This document shows positions 8,498-17,845 of a stretch of 55,198 bases of DNA, in pieces (within the stretch, counting starts at the first letter, position 1; each line of letters starts with the position of its first letter). The translations under genes were made by a program, and so were the position numbers. The notes below the pieces were generated by a model, which saw only the letters and a list, made by a program, of their open reading frames with translations, was not told the DNA's origin and made no database searches. Source of the DNA: Candidatus Sulfuritelmatomonas gaucii (GTDB lineage Bacteria > Acidobacteriota > Terriglobia > Terriglobales > Acidobacteriaceae); contig OKRB01000152.1 in assembly GCA_900290245.1 (NCBI GenBank), forward strand, positions 1 through 55,198, given 5' to 3'.

Positions 8498-9535
8498 ATG
8501 GAAGCGGAAAAGATCATGCAGAAGATCATTACAGGTGTTGTGGCGTGCGCAGCGTTTGTGGCGGTCACGCCGTACACGGCAGCGCAGATCGGGTCTGTCA
8601 TGCAGGAACCAGCTGTCCCCTCTGCGCCGGATTTTCACGGGGAATTTTTCACGCCGCAGCAAGTGATCCAGTACACGTACTACTGGACCGGCGAGAGGTT
8701 TCCCGATGGCCGGCCCAAGGTGCCCGACGACATTCTGGACCGCATGAAGACTGTAACGCTCGAAGAAGCATGGGCAACTCTGCGCGCGGCGGGTTTTGAG
8801 CGCCAGTACGAAGACGGCTGGTACTCCATCCATCCGGACCAGGTTCTGGTAGGTAGGGCTCTGACTTCGGTGTGGATGCCGGGAAGGCCTGATGTTCAGA
8901 AACAAATTGAAGCGCAAGGGAAAGAGGATCATCGTGAGGGGGCAACGAACGCCTGGCCCGTCGATATGCTGCAGCCTCGTGACGTGTATGTATCGGACCA
9001 CTTCGGACTCAAGGAGGACGGACCATCGATCGGCGACAACGTAGGCAACGCGATTTATGCGAGATCCGGGAATGGCATCGTCTACAATGGCGCCGTTCGT
9101 GATATCAACGGTCTGGATGAGCTGCCGAACTTCACCTCATTTGTTCGCTTCTACGATCCTTCTCATCACTTTGGATCTCTTGCCACCGGAAGACTGCTCA
9201 ACTCCACCATGGTGAGCATCAATGGGCCGACTCGCATTGGCCAGGTCCTGGTAATGCCGGGAGATGTGGTCCTGGGACGGAATGGCGGTGTGATCTTTAT
9301 CCCGCCCCAACTAGCGGAGCAGGTCGTCAAGTACTCGGAACGCACTCATCTTGAGGACATGTTTGGACACCAGCGCCTGAGAGAGAAGAAGTACACCGCT
9401 GGACAGATAGATGCCCGGTGGACACCGGAAATCGAAGAGGACTTTCACCAGTGGCTGAAAGAAAATGAGGACCATCTGCCCGCGCCAAAGTCCCTAATCG
9501 ACGAGATTCTGAAAGGGACCAGTTCACCTGACTAG
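8498..9535 (+). CDS. Secreted RraA/HMG-aldolase-fold protein
   Basis: Member of the RraA-like (former demethylmenaquinone methyltransferase) family, which includes 4-hydroxy-4-methyl-2-oxoglutarate aldolases and oxaloacetate decarboxylases. AAGGAGG lies 11 bases before the ATG. After MEAEKIMQK there is a hydrophobic segment and a cleavage-like YTAAQ, so export is expected, which is unusual because family members are normally cytoplasmic. The core motif NGAVRDINGLDEL contains the Arg-Asp pair that binds substrate and metal, preceded by GDNVGNAIYARSGNG. At 345 residues it is well above the roughly 160-230 of plain RraA, with extra N-terminal (about 30-120) and C-terminal helical parts. It starts 24 bases after the dehydratase stop, so the pair is surely co-expressed. 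An aldolase or decarboxylase acting on the dehydratase product is a reasonable inference. Confidence 0.8.
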   Translation: MEAEKIMQKIITGVVACAAFVAVTPYTAAQIGSVMQEPAVPSAPDFHGEFFTPQQVIQYTYYWTGERFPDGRPKVPDDILDRMKTVTLEEAWATLRAAGFERQYEDGWYSIHPDQVLVGRALTSVWMPGRPDVQKQIEAQGKEDHREGATNAWPVDMLQPRDVYVSDHFGLKEDGPSIGDNVGNAIYARSGNGIVYNGAVRDINGLDELPNFTSFVRFYDPSHHFGSLATGRLLNSTMVSINGPTRIGQVLVMPGDVVLGRNGGVIFIPPQLAEQVVKYSERTHLEDMFGHQRLREKKYTAGQIDARWTPEIEEDFHQWLKENEDHLPAPKSLIDEILKGTSSPD

Positions 9536-9976
9536 GAGTTGGGCGCGAGTCGCCACAATCGACATTTCAAAACATCGAAAAGTTCGATCAATAATTTTCG
9601 AGAAATAGGCCTTGCCAGTCAAATTTTCTCGGGTCTAGGATTCCTTCGTTCTCAGGAAACCGATTCACTCGATGAAAATTAACCACGGAGTCAGCGGGTC
9701 GGGAGTTTGAATCATTCCAGGCGCGCCATATATCTCCCGCGAGCCGTTCCCTGAATTCGGTTCAACCGATAACGGTCGGCTCCGGGTATTTTGAACCACC
9801 GCAAATGTTAGTCCTCGGGAAGGACCGATTCTGCATGTCCTGCCCAGTCTTTCGTACCAGCGAGTTTTTTCGGGTAGCGGATCCATGGCTCATATTTCTT
9901 CGCGAAACACAAAACGTTCAATGAATGAGTTATAAAGGTTCGTCAATATCTGCGCCTTCGCTGGAGGCAACTCAAG
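9536..9976. other. Gene-free stretch before the beta-helix gene
   Basis: These 441 bases hold no convincing gene on either strand. The reading frames present have no ribosome site and no recognisable product. The composition is a little more AT-rich than the flanks at 9560-9620. Presumably it holds the promoter of the following gene, but I see no clear -35/-10 pair or operator. Confidence 0.5.
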
Positions 9977-12910
9977 ATGCGACGCTTGTTTTGGATTCTT
10001 GTCTTGGTTGCGGCGGCCGCTTTGCCAATGGCCGCCCAATCGGTGTTTTCGTTGCGACCGGACGACCCTCGTGCCGCGTACCTGGAGCGTGGAAGCTTCG
10101 GCGCTGCCGGGGATGGCCAGGGAGACGATACGGCAGCTATCCAGGCAGCGATCGATCACGTACAAGAGACAACGGGGGAAGGCGTCGTCTTTGTCGCTGA
10201 GGGGAGATATCGAATCAGCCGGACGATTCACCTGTGGACGGGGATACGGCTCATCGGGTATGGCGCGCATCGCCCCGTGTTTCTGCTGGGAGCAAACACA
10301 CCGGGGTTCCAGGAGGGTCACGAATTTCTTGGGACCGGCCGATACATGGTGCAGTTTGCCTCGCGGCGTCCGGCGCCAGGCGAGCCCGTGGTCGATGCAA
10401 ACGAGTTTACGTTCTATAGCGGAATCAGCAACCTGGACTTCGAGATCGGCGAGGGGAACCCGGCGGCGATTGCAGTGCGCTTTCACGTGGCGCAGCACTC
10501 ATTTCTTCAGCACATGCGGTTTCAGGTGGGCGATGGACGGGCCGCACTCGAGGACGTAGGGAACGGTGCAATCGACCTTCAGATTGAAGGGGGAGAGTAC
10601 GGCATCATCTCGGTGCGGACGTCGCCGGCATGGCAATTTCTGTTGATGGATTCGAGCTTGACGGGCCAGAGGCGCGCGGCAATCCACACGCAGGAAGTGG
10701 GCATGACTCTGGTGCGCGATCGGATTGCGCGAACACCGGTGGCGGTCGAAATTACGCCCGGCATGACGGAGCAACTGTACGGACGCGACCTGGTGTTGGG
10801 GGAAATTGGCCAGTCGGCGGTAGTTCTTGGCGATGCGCAGAAGGCACATCACGAAGTCACACTGGACCATGTGGTGTGCAGGAACGTGCCACAGATGGTC
10901 GAGGGTGAAACCGGCGCAAGTGGCATGTTCGCCGTTAAGGGGAGCTCCCAACCCTATGTCGAGGAGCACCTGACGATCGGAGTAGAAATTGACTCCGAAG
11001 GGCGTGAGCGGGGCGTGCGAGTTAGGCATCGTGAGCGCGCCGTGGCAGGCAGGGCCGTGGCCTCCGATATTCCGTCGTTGCCGCCGATGCGAGAGTGGGT
11101 GAACGTGCGGACGCTCGGCGCCAAAGGAGACGGGTCGGATGATACGGCGGCGCTGCAGGCGGCGATCGATGAGCACCGGGTGCTTTATTTCCCGAGCGGC
11201 ACCTATCGTGTGACGAACACCCTGCGGCTGCGGACGGATAGCGTTTTGATTGGCTTCAACCCGAGCACCACGCTGATTACGGTGACAGATGATGCGGCGA
11301 ACTTCACGGGCAAAGGCGAGCCTGTGCCGGTGGTGCAGAGCGCAAAGGGGGGAGCGGCGATTGTGACCGGGATTGGGATCGTCACCGCGGAAATGGATCG
11401 GCGGGCGGCGGGGCTGGTGTGGCTCGCAGGTCCTCGCTCCATGGTAGAGGATGTGAACTTCAGGTTTGGGCCGGGACGCGGAAATGCCGTGCTCGCCCCG
11501 AATCTCCCCAGGCCTGCGCGGCGGCCGGAAAACACTGCGGCGTATGTGGAGACGCAATCTCCGAGCCTGTGGGTGAAGGATGGAGGCGGCGGGATCTTCC
11601 GCGGCGTATGGACGGCCAATACCTTGGCGAGGGCTGGGCTGCTGGTGGAAAACACAACCACGCCGAGCGTGGTTTACCAAATGTCATGTGAGCACCATAT
11701 GCACCACGAGACGCAATTCCATCATGCGTCGAATTGGACGGTGTATGCGCTGCAGACGGAGGAAGAGAACCCGGCCGGCGCAGACGCTTTCGCGGTGGAT
11801 CTCGCGGACGCGCATCACATGCTGTTCGCGAATCTGTTTATATACCGGGTCTCGCGCAATGTGCTGCCTAAACCAAATGCGGTGGAAACAGCGAATTCAA
11901 CCGGCGTTCAGTTTGAGAATGTGCATACCTTCAGCATGACGTGGCTGGCGTTCGATAACAGTGTTTTTGACCGGACCAGCGGGGTCCGGGTCCGGACACA
12001 CGACTTCACATCGTTCACAGTGGACTTCGATCTCAAGTTGGGTGCTCCTTTGCCGCTGCCTGCGGATGTCTTTGGGGCCGGGGCAACGCTGGAGCAGCTT
12101 GCTAGCGGCTTCAGTAATATCGCGGGGCTCACGACTGACGATGATGGGCACCTGTTTTTTACTGATGCGGCGATGCATCGGATTTACCGGTGGAACGCGG
12201 ATGCAAAGAAGGCTGAACTTCTGACGGACAAAGTGCCGACGCCGATGGCGGCTGGGTTTGCAGGTCACGGATCGTTGTTAGCGCTGGATTACAGCCAGTC
12301 GGTTTTCGTAGTGGACACGAAAACGGGAGAGGCAACGAAGATCGAGCCCGCAAACATGCCGGTGAGTGGGACGAATCTGATGCTGCCAGTCGGATTCCAC
12401 AACAGCGTGGAAACGCTGGTTTGGCAGATGGAGCATCGGGGAGTGATCTACGCCCCGCGCAGCAATATGGCGATCGCGGCGGAGGTCAAGGATGAGGCGC
12501 GGAGCTACTTCTATGCTCCGGGCACGCTAGATGCCATCATGGCTGGGGGAAACTGGCAGCCAATGCTGCAGACATCTCAATGGCAGCTCTTCCACGTCGG
12601 CGACGAGCACCTGGCGGTGTGTGAGGATGATGACGCCGTCTATCGTTTGAGACTCGATAGCTTGCAGCATGTGACCGCAACGGAGTTTGCGCGGCGCGGA
12701 GGAACCAGTGTTGTGACCGATACAGCCGGAAATGTGTATGTGGCTGAAGGCCAGCTTTACATTTATAACGCCAGCGGACGGGAGATTGGTGTGGTGGAGA
12801 TTCCGGAGCGGCCGAGTAGTCTGGCGTTCGGAGGAACGGATAAGAAAACCCTCTTCATCGGAGCCCGTAGATCGCTCTTTTCGTTGCGGACAGCGGCTGC
12901 GGGGCTCTAA
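9977..12910 (+). CDS. Secreted tandem beta-helix (pectate lyase 3/GH55-like) protein with C-terminal beta-propeller
   Basis: The protein has 977 residues and a signal peptide ending near LPMAAQ. It contains two copies of the Pectate_lyase_3 start motif: GSFGAAGDGQGDDTAAIQAA at about residue 36 and LGAKGDGSDDTAALQAAIDE at about residue 380. Each is followed by right-handed beta-helix sequence, the arrangement seen in GH55-type exo-glucanases and phage-tail-like lyases. From about residue 705 the sequence changes to propeller repeats (IAGLTTDDDGHLFFTDAAMH, then ALDYSQSVFVVDTKTGEA), similar to SMP-30/NHL-type blades. It probably binds or cleaves a polysaccharide outside the cell. No catalytic residues can be assigned with confidence, and a binding-only role is possible. 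It follows the sugar-acid genes on the same strand after a 441-base gap, so it may have its own promoter. Confidence 0.8.
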   Translation: MRRLFWILVLVAAAALPMAAQSVFSLRPDDPRAAYLERGSFGAAGDGQGDDTAAIQAAIDHVQETTGEGVVFVAEGRYRISRTIHLWTGIRLIGYGAHRPVFLLGANTPGFQEGHEFLGTGRYMVQFASRRPAPGEPVVDANEFTFYSGISNLDFEIGEGNPAAIAVRFHVAQHSFLQHMRFQVGDGRAALEDVGNGAIDLQIEGGEYGIISVRTSPAWQFLLMDSSLTGQRRAAIHTQEVGMTLVRDRIARTPVAVEITPGMTEQLYGRDLVLGEIGQSAVVLGDAQKAHHEVTLDHVVCRNVPQMVEGETGASGMFAVKGSSQPYVEEHLTIGVEIDSEGRERGVRVRHRERAVAGRAVASDIPSLPPMREWVNVRTLGAKGDGSDDTAALQAAIDEHRVLYFPSGTYRVTNTLRLRTDSVLIGFNPSTTLITVTDDAANFTGKGEPVPVVQSAKGGAAIVTGIGIVTAEMDRRAAGLVWLAGPRSMVEDVNFRFGPGRGNAVLAPNLPRPARRPENTAAYVETQSPSLWVKDGGGGIFRGVWTANTLARAGLLVENTTTPSVVYQMSCEHHMHHETQFHHASNWTVYALQTEEENPAGADAFAVDLADAHHMLFANLFIYRVSRNVLPKPNAVETANSTGVQFENVHTFSMTWLAFDNSVFDRTSGVRVRTHDFTSFTVDFDLKLGAPLPLPADVFGAGATLEQLASGFSNIAGLTTDDDGHLFFTDAAMHRIYRWNADAKKAELLTDKVPTPMAAGFAGHGSLLALDYSQSVFVVDTKTGEATKIEPANMPVSGTNLMLPVGFHNSVETLVWQMEHRGVIYAPRSNMAIAAEVKDEARSYFYAPGTLDAIMAGGNWQPMLQTSQWQLFHVGDEHLAVCEDDDAVYRLRLDSLQHVTATEFARRGGTSVVTDTAGNVYVAEGQLYIYNASGREIGVVEIPERPSSLAFGGTDKKTLFIGARRSLFSLRTAAAGL

Positions 12911-13095
12911 CCCGCTGAATCTGCATCTTGAGATGGGTTCGCCCCACCAGCTCACGCGAGCGCGGGTGACCACCTTGAACAAGATAAGCGACGGCAAGCC
13001 CGTGCGGGATAAGATCGAGGCATGGTTCCGGTTTCCAGCACTCTCGCTTCGAACTCGAAATGGCGGCAACAATTCGGCAAGGAGGCAGGACAAGC

Positions 13096-16000
13096 ATGAA
13101 AACGAAAATCGCATTTGCATTTGTGCTGACAATAGCGCTTTCACTAACGGGCGCCTCGCTGATCATGGCGCAATCTGCCGAGGGTGGTTCCGATCATGCT
13201 CCGGCGAGGCCGAAGGGGCCATGCGACCTCTATGTCGCGGCCGGCGACCCGTGCGTGGCTGCGCATAGCACCACCCGCGCGCTGTACGCCTCCTACGACG
13301 GCCCGCTATACCAGGTCGTGCGCCAGTCAGACGGCAAAAGGCTGGACATCGGCGTGGTGCAGCCAGTTGCATCGCCGGTCCCGGATGCGGGCGGGTACGC
13401 TGATGCGGCCGCGCAGGACGCGTTTTGCGCCAATACGGTCTGCTGGATCACAAAAATCTACGACCAGTCGGGCAAGCACAGTGACCTGACGCAGGCACCG
13501 CGCGGCGGATTCAGCGGGCCGGCGCTGGGTGGGTTCAATAACGTGCCCGTGGCCGACATGGCGCCGGTTACGATCATGGGGCACAAGGTCTATGGCGTAT
13601 TCATTGAGCCGGGCATGGGCCTGCGCGACGACGACCCAAAAGATACCGCGGTAGACGACCAGGCGGAGGGGCAGTACTGGGTCATCAACGGGCATCACTT
13701 CAACTCCGGCTGCTGCTTCGACTACGGCAACGCGGAGATCGACAGCAGGGACGACGACAACGGGACCATGGAAACGGCTTATTTCGGCGACTCGCCCAAT
13801 TGGTTTCACGGGACCATGCCCGGGCCCTGGATCATGACAGACCAGGAGAACAACCTGGCGGGTTGCGTCAATCCGGATGGGTCAAGGCAATGCCGCCTGC
13901 CGAGCATCGAATGGCGATTTGTGACCGCGATCGCAAAGGGCGAGCCGCACCATTGGACGTCGATGGGCGGCGATGCGCAGCAGGGAGCGCTGCAAGTGAT
14001 GTTCAGTGGGCCGCGCGTGAATGGCACCTACGACCCGATGCGCAAACAAGGTGCGATCCTGCTGGGCAATGGAGGGGACAACAGCAATCGCTCGCAGGGG
14101 ACGTTTTATGAAGGCGCGGTGACCGCCGCTGGGACGTTCCCGGCGGACGCCACCGACCAGCAGGTGCATGCCAATATCGTCGTCGCCGGTTATGGCGTAT
14201 TTCCGGTGAGCGTGGCGCCGGCTTCAGAGACAAAGAGTCCGCCGGAGCTGCAGACATTCACACCTGGGTCCTCGCAGGAGACTACGGTGACTTTCACGAA
14301 CACGACGGGTGCGCCCGCGGCAGACATCAAGTTGAGGCTTTCTGTGCCGGAGCAGTGGTCTGCCGTGGTTGCGGGCAGCTCGGAGACGGCGAAGACCTTC
14401 GCCGGCCCCCTAGCGCCAGGCGAAAGCGTGAGCGCAACGTTCAAGGTTACGTCGGGGCAGGCAGCCTTCAATGGCGACCTGACGGGCAACGCGTCCTGGA
14501 CAAACCAGGCAAGCGGCAGAAAGCAATCCGAGATGATTGCCGAGAAGGTGCGGAACGCGAGCCCAGTGAAGATTAACGAGCTCCGCATCAGCTCCGGCCC
14601 TCCGACTAACTCGACGGACTCGTTCATTGAACTCTTCAACGCAGGCGACAGCGTCGTTGACATCTCCAACTGGAGCCTGACCGAACATCCAACGCAGCAG
14701 GCCATCTTCTCCTCGGTGAAGATCCCATCCGGCACCAGGCTCGATGCTCACAGTTTCTACCTGCTCGGTCTTGCCAACTCGGGGCTGGCAGCGGCCGCGC
14801 AGGCGAGCGATGCCACCATCTACGCCAGGAGTACATCGGGGATGAAGGCCGGCGACACGGTCAGCATCGGCACCGGCGCGGATGCGGAGACGCGGACGAT
14901 TTTGAAGCTGGGGACCGCAGCCAGTGACCATACAACCCTATGGCAACCGCTCCCCGATGGTCCGGTTATCACCATCCCAGCCGGAGCGACCAATGTGCCC
15001 GTCATGAACTCATCCGGCTTCGAGGTTGGCCAGAAGATGGCTCTCGGTTACGGCGCGACATATCCCACCGTCCCGGGTGGCGAGGAGCAGTACGAGGTGG
15101 TCACGGTTACCGCGGTGGGCAAGCAGGGCACGCAAGCCTACCTGGCTGCGGATGCGGCCGCCGGCGCGACCAACATCAAGGTGACCTCAGTTGCCGACAT
15201 CTCGGTCGGCGACAACATCCGGCTCGACATCGACAGCGTTGGCCATGGTATCGAGACCGTCACGGTTGCGAGTGTTGGTACAGAGGCCATCCACACGAAT
15301 CTCTCGGCCAATGCGAGCGTTGGCGCAACCAACATCAAAGTGCGAAACGTGAACGGTTTCGCGGTGGGTGATAAGGTCACGGTTGGCACACCCGCGAACA
15401 AAGAGATTGTCAGCATCAGCGCGGTCGGCACAGCGGGTCCCAGGGGCTCTGGAATTGACTTCATGCCGGCGCTTGCTCAAGCCCACGTCAACGCCGAGGG
15501 TGTCGTAGCTCCGGGTACTGGGCTCGATTTGGCCGCTCCGCTCAAGTTCAACCACGCGGCCAACCTTCCCTTCAGCGATCGCGGGACGGGAATCAGCTTT
15601 CAGCCGGGTACGGCCTTTGTCCACATAAGCAACGAGCCTGTCCAGGCCCTGGGCACAGGCATTACGTTCGACAAACCCCTGGCCAACGGGCACGCGATCA
15701 ACGCGGTTGTGCGTGATGCAGCGGTAACGACAGCGGGCTACCAGGGTGATCCGGCGCCGAACCAGTGGTTCGGTGGCCCGGAGCTCGCGACAAGCTCTCC
15801 GCTGTTCGGGCGCACCATCGACGTCAGGGAAGGCAGCATCGTGCTGCGGGATGCCTCTGGCCTAGTGGTCGACAGCCTCAACTTTGGAGGACTTGTCGAT
15901 CCATGGGCCGCCGAGGGGTACCAAGCAACTTCCGGAGTGGACCGGAGCGGCTGCTACGTTCCTGCTCCCGGGCAGGCTGCGGGATTCGGTCCGGCCGCTG

Positions 16001-16560
16001 CAGCCGGCACGACAAACTCAAGCGCCGGCCGCTTCCCGGACGGCGTTGACACCGGCAGCAACTGCAATGATTTCAGAACGCAGGCCGCCACTGCTTTGCC
16101 GGTCGCATCGGCCGCCGGCACGACCAATTTCAAAGTCAGCAGCGTGGCGGGTTTCGAAGCCGGCCAGACGGTCATGATAGACACCGGTGCGAATCAGGAG
16201 AACGCTGTTATCGCGACGGTGGGTACCGCAGGCGCGACGACGTTGCGCACTGCTGCTGCCGCGGGCGCGACCATCATCCCTGTCGCCAGCCTGATTGGCT
16301 TCAACAATGGCGAAACCATCACGATCGACAGTAGCGCGAACTCCGAGACTGCGGTTGTCGCCACCATCAGCAGGTTTCCTGCGCCTGCGATCACGGTTGC
16401 CACACCGCTCACATATGCGCATGAAGCCGATGCACAGGTCTCCGGCACCGGCATCACCCTTACCGCGCCATTGACTCGCGCGCATGCTGGTGGGACGCAG
16501 GTGACAGACAGCATTCCCACGCCCGGTGCGCCGAACCACTACTCCACGAAACACGAATGA
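13096..16560 (+). CDS. Secreted GH54 alpha-L-arabinofuranosidase with lamin-tail domain and repeats
   Basis: Exo-acting arabinofuranosidase of the AbfB catalytic type. AAGGAGG lies 10 bases before the chosen ATG and a signal peptide follows (MKTKIAFAFVL to IMAQS). Residues about 40-373 match the GH54 catalytic domain, with GPCDLYVAAGDPCVAAHSTT, SGCCFDYGNAE (the vicinal disulfide of the family), the nucleophile Glu in WIMTDQENN (about E251) and the acid/base Asp in GNGGDNSN (about D328). The fungal arabinose-binding CBM42 is absent. Instead there is a NEW3/CARDB-like beta-sandwich (about 380-470) and a lamin-tail domain starting KINELRISSGPP (about 492). That domain is split by two blocks of repeats with consensus ATNIKV-x-GxxI-x-VGTAG, and its GRFPDGVDTG and PTPGAPN ends are separated by about 140 residues. 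It is 1154 residues long and fits the GH51 neighbour in arabinan attack. Confidence 0.9.
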   Translation: MKTKIAFAFVLTIALSLTGASLIMAQSAEGGSDHAPARPKGPCDLYVAAGDPCVAAHSTTRALYASYDGPLYQVVRQSDGKRLDIGVVQPVASPVPDAGGYADAAAQDAFCANTVCWITKIYDQSGKHSDLTQAPRGGFSGPALGGFNNVPVADMAPVTIMGHKVYGVFIEPGMGLRDDDPKDTAVDDQAEGQYWVINGHHFNSGCCFDYGNAEIDSRDDDNGTMETAYFGDSPNWFHGTMPGPWIMTDQENNLAGCVNPDGSRQCRLPSIEWRFVTAIAKGEPHHWTSMGGDAQQGALQVMFSGPRVNGTYDPMRKQGAILLGNGGDNSNRSQGTFYEGAVTAAGTFPADATDQQVHANIVVAGYGVFPVSVAPASETKSPPELQTFTPGSSQETTVTFTNTTGAPAADIKLRLSVPEQWSAVVAGSSETAKTFAGPLAPGESVSATFKVTSGQAAFNGDLTGNASWTNQASGRKQSEMIAEKVRNASPVKINELRISSGPPTNSTDSFIELFNAGDSVVDISNWSLTEHPTQQAIFSSVKIPSGTRLDAHSFYLLGLANSGLAAAAQASDATIYARSTSGMKAGDTVSIGTGADAETRTILKLGTAASDHTTLWQPLPDGPVITIPAGATNVPVMNSSGFEVGQKMALGYGATYPTVPGGEEQYEVVTVTAVGKQGTQAYLAADAAAGATNIKVTSVADISVGDNIRLDIDSVGHGIETVTVASVGTEAIHTNLSANASVGATNIKVRNVNGFAVGDKVTVGTPANKEIVSISAVGTAGPRGSGIDFMPALAQAHVNAEGVVAPGTGLDLAAPLKFNHAANLPFSDRGTGISFQPGTAFVHISNEPVQALGTGITFDKPLANGHAINAVVRDAAVTTAGYQGDPAPNQWFGGPELATSSPLFGRTIDVREGSIVLRDASGLVVDSLNFGGLVDPWAAEGYQATSGVDRSGCYVPAPGQAAGFGPAAAAGTTNSSAGRFPDGVDTGSNCNDFRTQAATALPVASAAGTTNFKVSSVAGFEAGQTVMIDTGANQENAVIATVGTAGATTLRTAAAAGATIIPVASLIGFNNGETITIDSSANSETAVVATISRFPAPAITVATPLTYAHEADAQVSGTGITLTAPLTRAHAGGTQVTDSIPTPGAPNHYSTKHE

Positions 16561-16595
16561 GAGGAAGGAATTTTCGCAGATCTTGCTTCGCCCCG

Positions 16596-16618
16596 GAGGG
16601 AGGCAGTTTACCTCCCTC
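16596..16618. terminator. Hairpin between convergent genes
   Basis: An 8-bp perfect stem GAGGGAGG / CCTCCCTC with a 7-base loop begins 36 bases after the GH54 stop. The following sequence is TC-rich but not a clean T-run. The rest of the 344-base gap 16561-16904 between the convergent GH54 and DUF6282 genes holds nothing I recognise. Confidence 0.45.
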
Positions 16619-16904
16619 TCACTTCTCTCAGGGGAATCAGTGCTGCGGATTGCGCGGCGGTCTTTCGAGTGCTGAATTGCGACTTCCGGACGAATGAATC
16701 TATGACTTTTGCGACCGGTCCGACCCTTGCGTCCGAACCACTACGTGTCAGCCGACGCTTCCCATCATCCCAGTGAAGTCTGGTAACGGATCCGGTTCGT
16801 CGAGTACGGCGCCCTGCCTTCAGTTTTGAGACCAGCCATGTTTCATTCTGATCTTCCACGAGGAATGGTCGCCGCAGATAGGACAATCGCCGCGACGCGG
16901 AACG

Positions 16905-17804
16905 TTACTCGAGGCCCAGCAAACTTGCCGGATTGATCTTGGTCATCTGATCGATCTCACTCGGCGAAAATCCTTGCTCTCTCATTCCCTTGATAAATGC
17001 GGCCATGGCATCCGGGTGCAGCGGATTCCCGGGTTGCCCCATGTCGCTTGAAAGGATGCAGTGCTCCACGCCAACGGCGCGGATGGCTTTCGCGTAATCT
17101 GCAAAATTGAATTCCTTGCTTTTGCCGATGAGGCCGTTGTAAGTGAACTCAATGTACGCCCCCATCTTCGCCGCTTCCTGCATCTGTGGCACCGACATAT
17201 GAATGGGCGCAACCATAGCATGGGTGACCACCATGTGCCGCACGCCCTGCGCGCGCGACTCTCGAATCAAGAGCAAACCATCTTCTGCGCTGTTGTGCCC
17301 GGTTGCCATGACCAGATTGTGCTTTGCAATCACCGCAATCACCTGCCGCGTTTCAGGAAGAAGCTGGCCATTGCGAGAGACGCGAACGAACGGTCGATTC
17401 TCAAGGTTATAGCGAACCTGAGCCTCGGAATCGTAGGTCGACATCCACACAAAGCGCCCATAGCTCCCGGTGATATCTGCCATGTGCTCGACCGCGGAGG
17501 GATTCATGCCGCCCACGGTGAGATTGAGATCGATGCCGCCAAAGACCTCGAGTCCCGGTACCACTTGCCGCACCAGGTACGCCATCGATGCGGTGGGCTC
17601 GTAATGGCTTTTGAAGACCAGGCCGTGCATGCCCCGTGCTTTCGCCATGCGAGCCACGCTGATGGCGTCAATCGAGCGCGGCGTGCTGTCAGGCGCGGCA
17701 TGAACGTGGATATCGATCACGCCTGCGAGAGGGTTTTCCTGCGCAGCAACATTCACCGCCATGGCTACGTAGAAGATAAGAGATAACAGCGCCGCTTTTC
17801 GCAT
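16905..17804 (-). CDS. Secreted DUF6282-type metal-dependent hydrolase (amidohydrolase-like)
   Basis: A 299-residue protein with a signal peptide (MRKAALLSLIFYVAMAVNVA, cleaved near AAQE). The mature part opens with VIDIHVHAAPD, the HxH metal motif of amidohydrolase-like TIM barrels, followed by ATGHNS, VVTHAMVAP and ILSSDMGQ, which together give the expected set of metal and catalytic ligands. The substrate is unknown; family members are usually annotated only as hypothetical. It starts 42 bases after the TIM-barrel gene and is the last gene of the pgi-led minus-strand run. AAAGG lies upstream of the start. The small size, complete motif set and export signal argue for a working periplasmic hydrolase, perhaps of a lactone, amide or cyclic metabolite. 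Confidence 0.75.
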   Translation of the reverse strand: MRKAALLSLIFYVAMAVNVAAQENPLAGVIDIHVHAAPDSTPRSIDAISVARMAKARGMHGLVFKSHYEPTASMAYLVRQVVPGLEVFGGIDLNLTVGGMNPSAVEHMADITGSYGRFVWMSTYDSEAQVRYNLENRPFVRVSRNGQLLPETRQVIAVIAKHNLVMATGHNSAEDGLLLIRESRAQGVRHMVVTHAMVAPIHMSVPQMQEAAKMGAYIEFTYNGLIGKSKEFNFADYAKAIRAVGVEHCILSSDMGQPGNPLHPDAMAAFIKGMREQGFSPSEIDQMTKINPASLLGLE

Positions 17805-17845
17805 GGAATCCTGGCCTTTCAGTTCAACGCGCTAGGCGAAGCGCA

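Noticed and set aside
8078..9001. 307-residue minus-strand open frame
   Set aside because: Antisense across the dehydratase and RraA-like genes, spans their gap and has no recognisable domain.
10499..11680. 393-residue minus-strand open frame
   Set aside because: Antisense to the beta-helix protein, Arg/His-rich with no domain or ribosome site.
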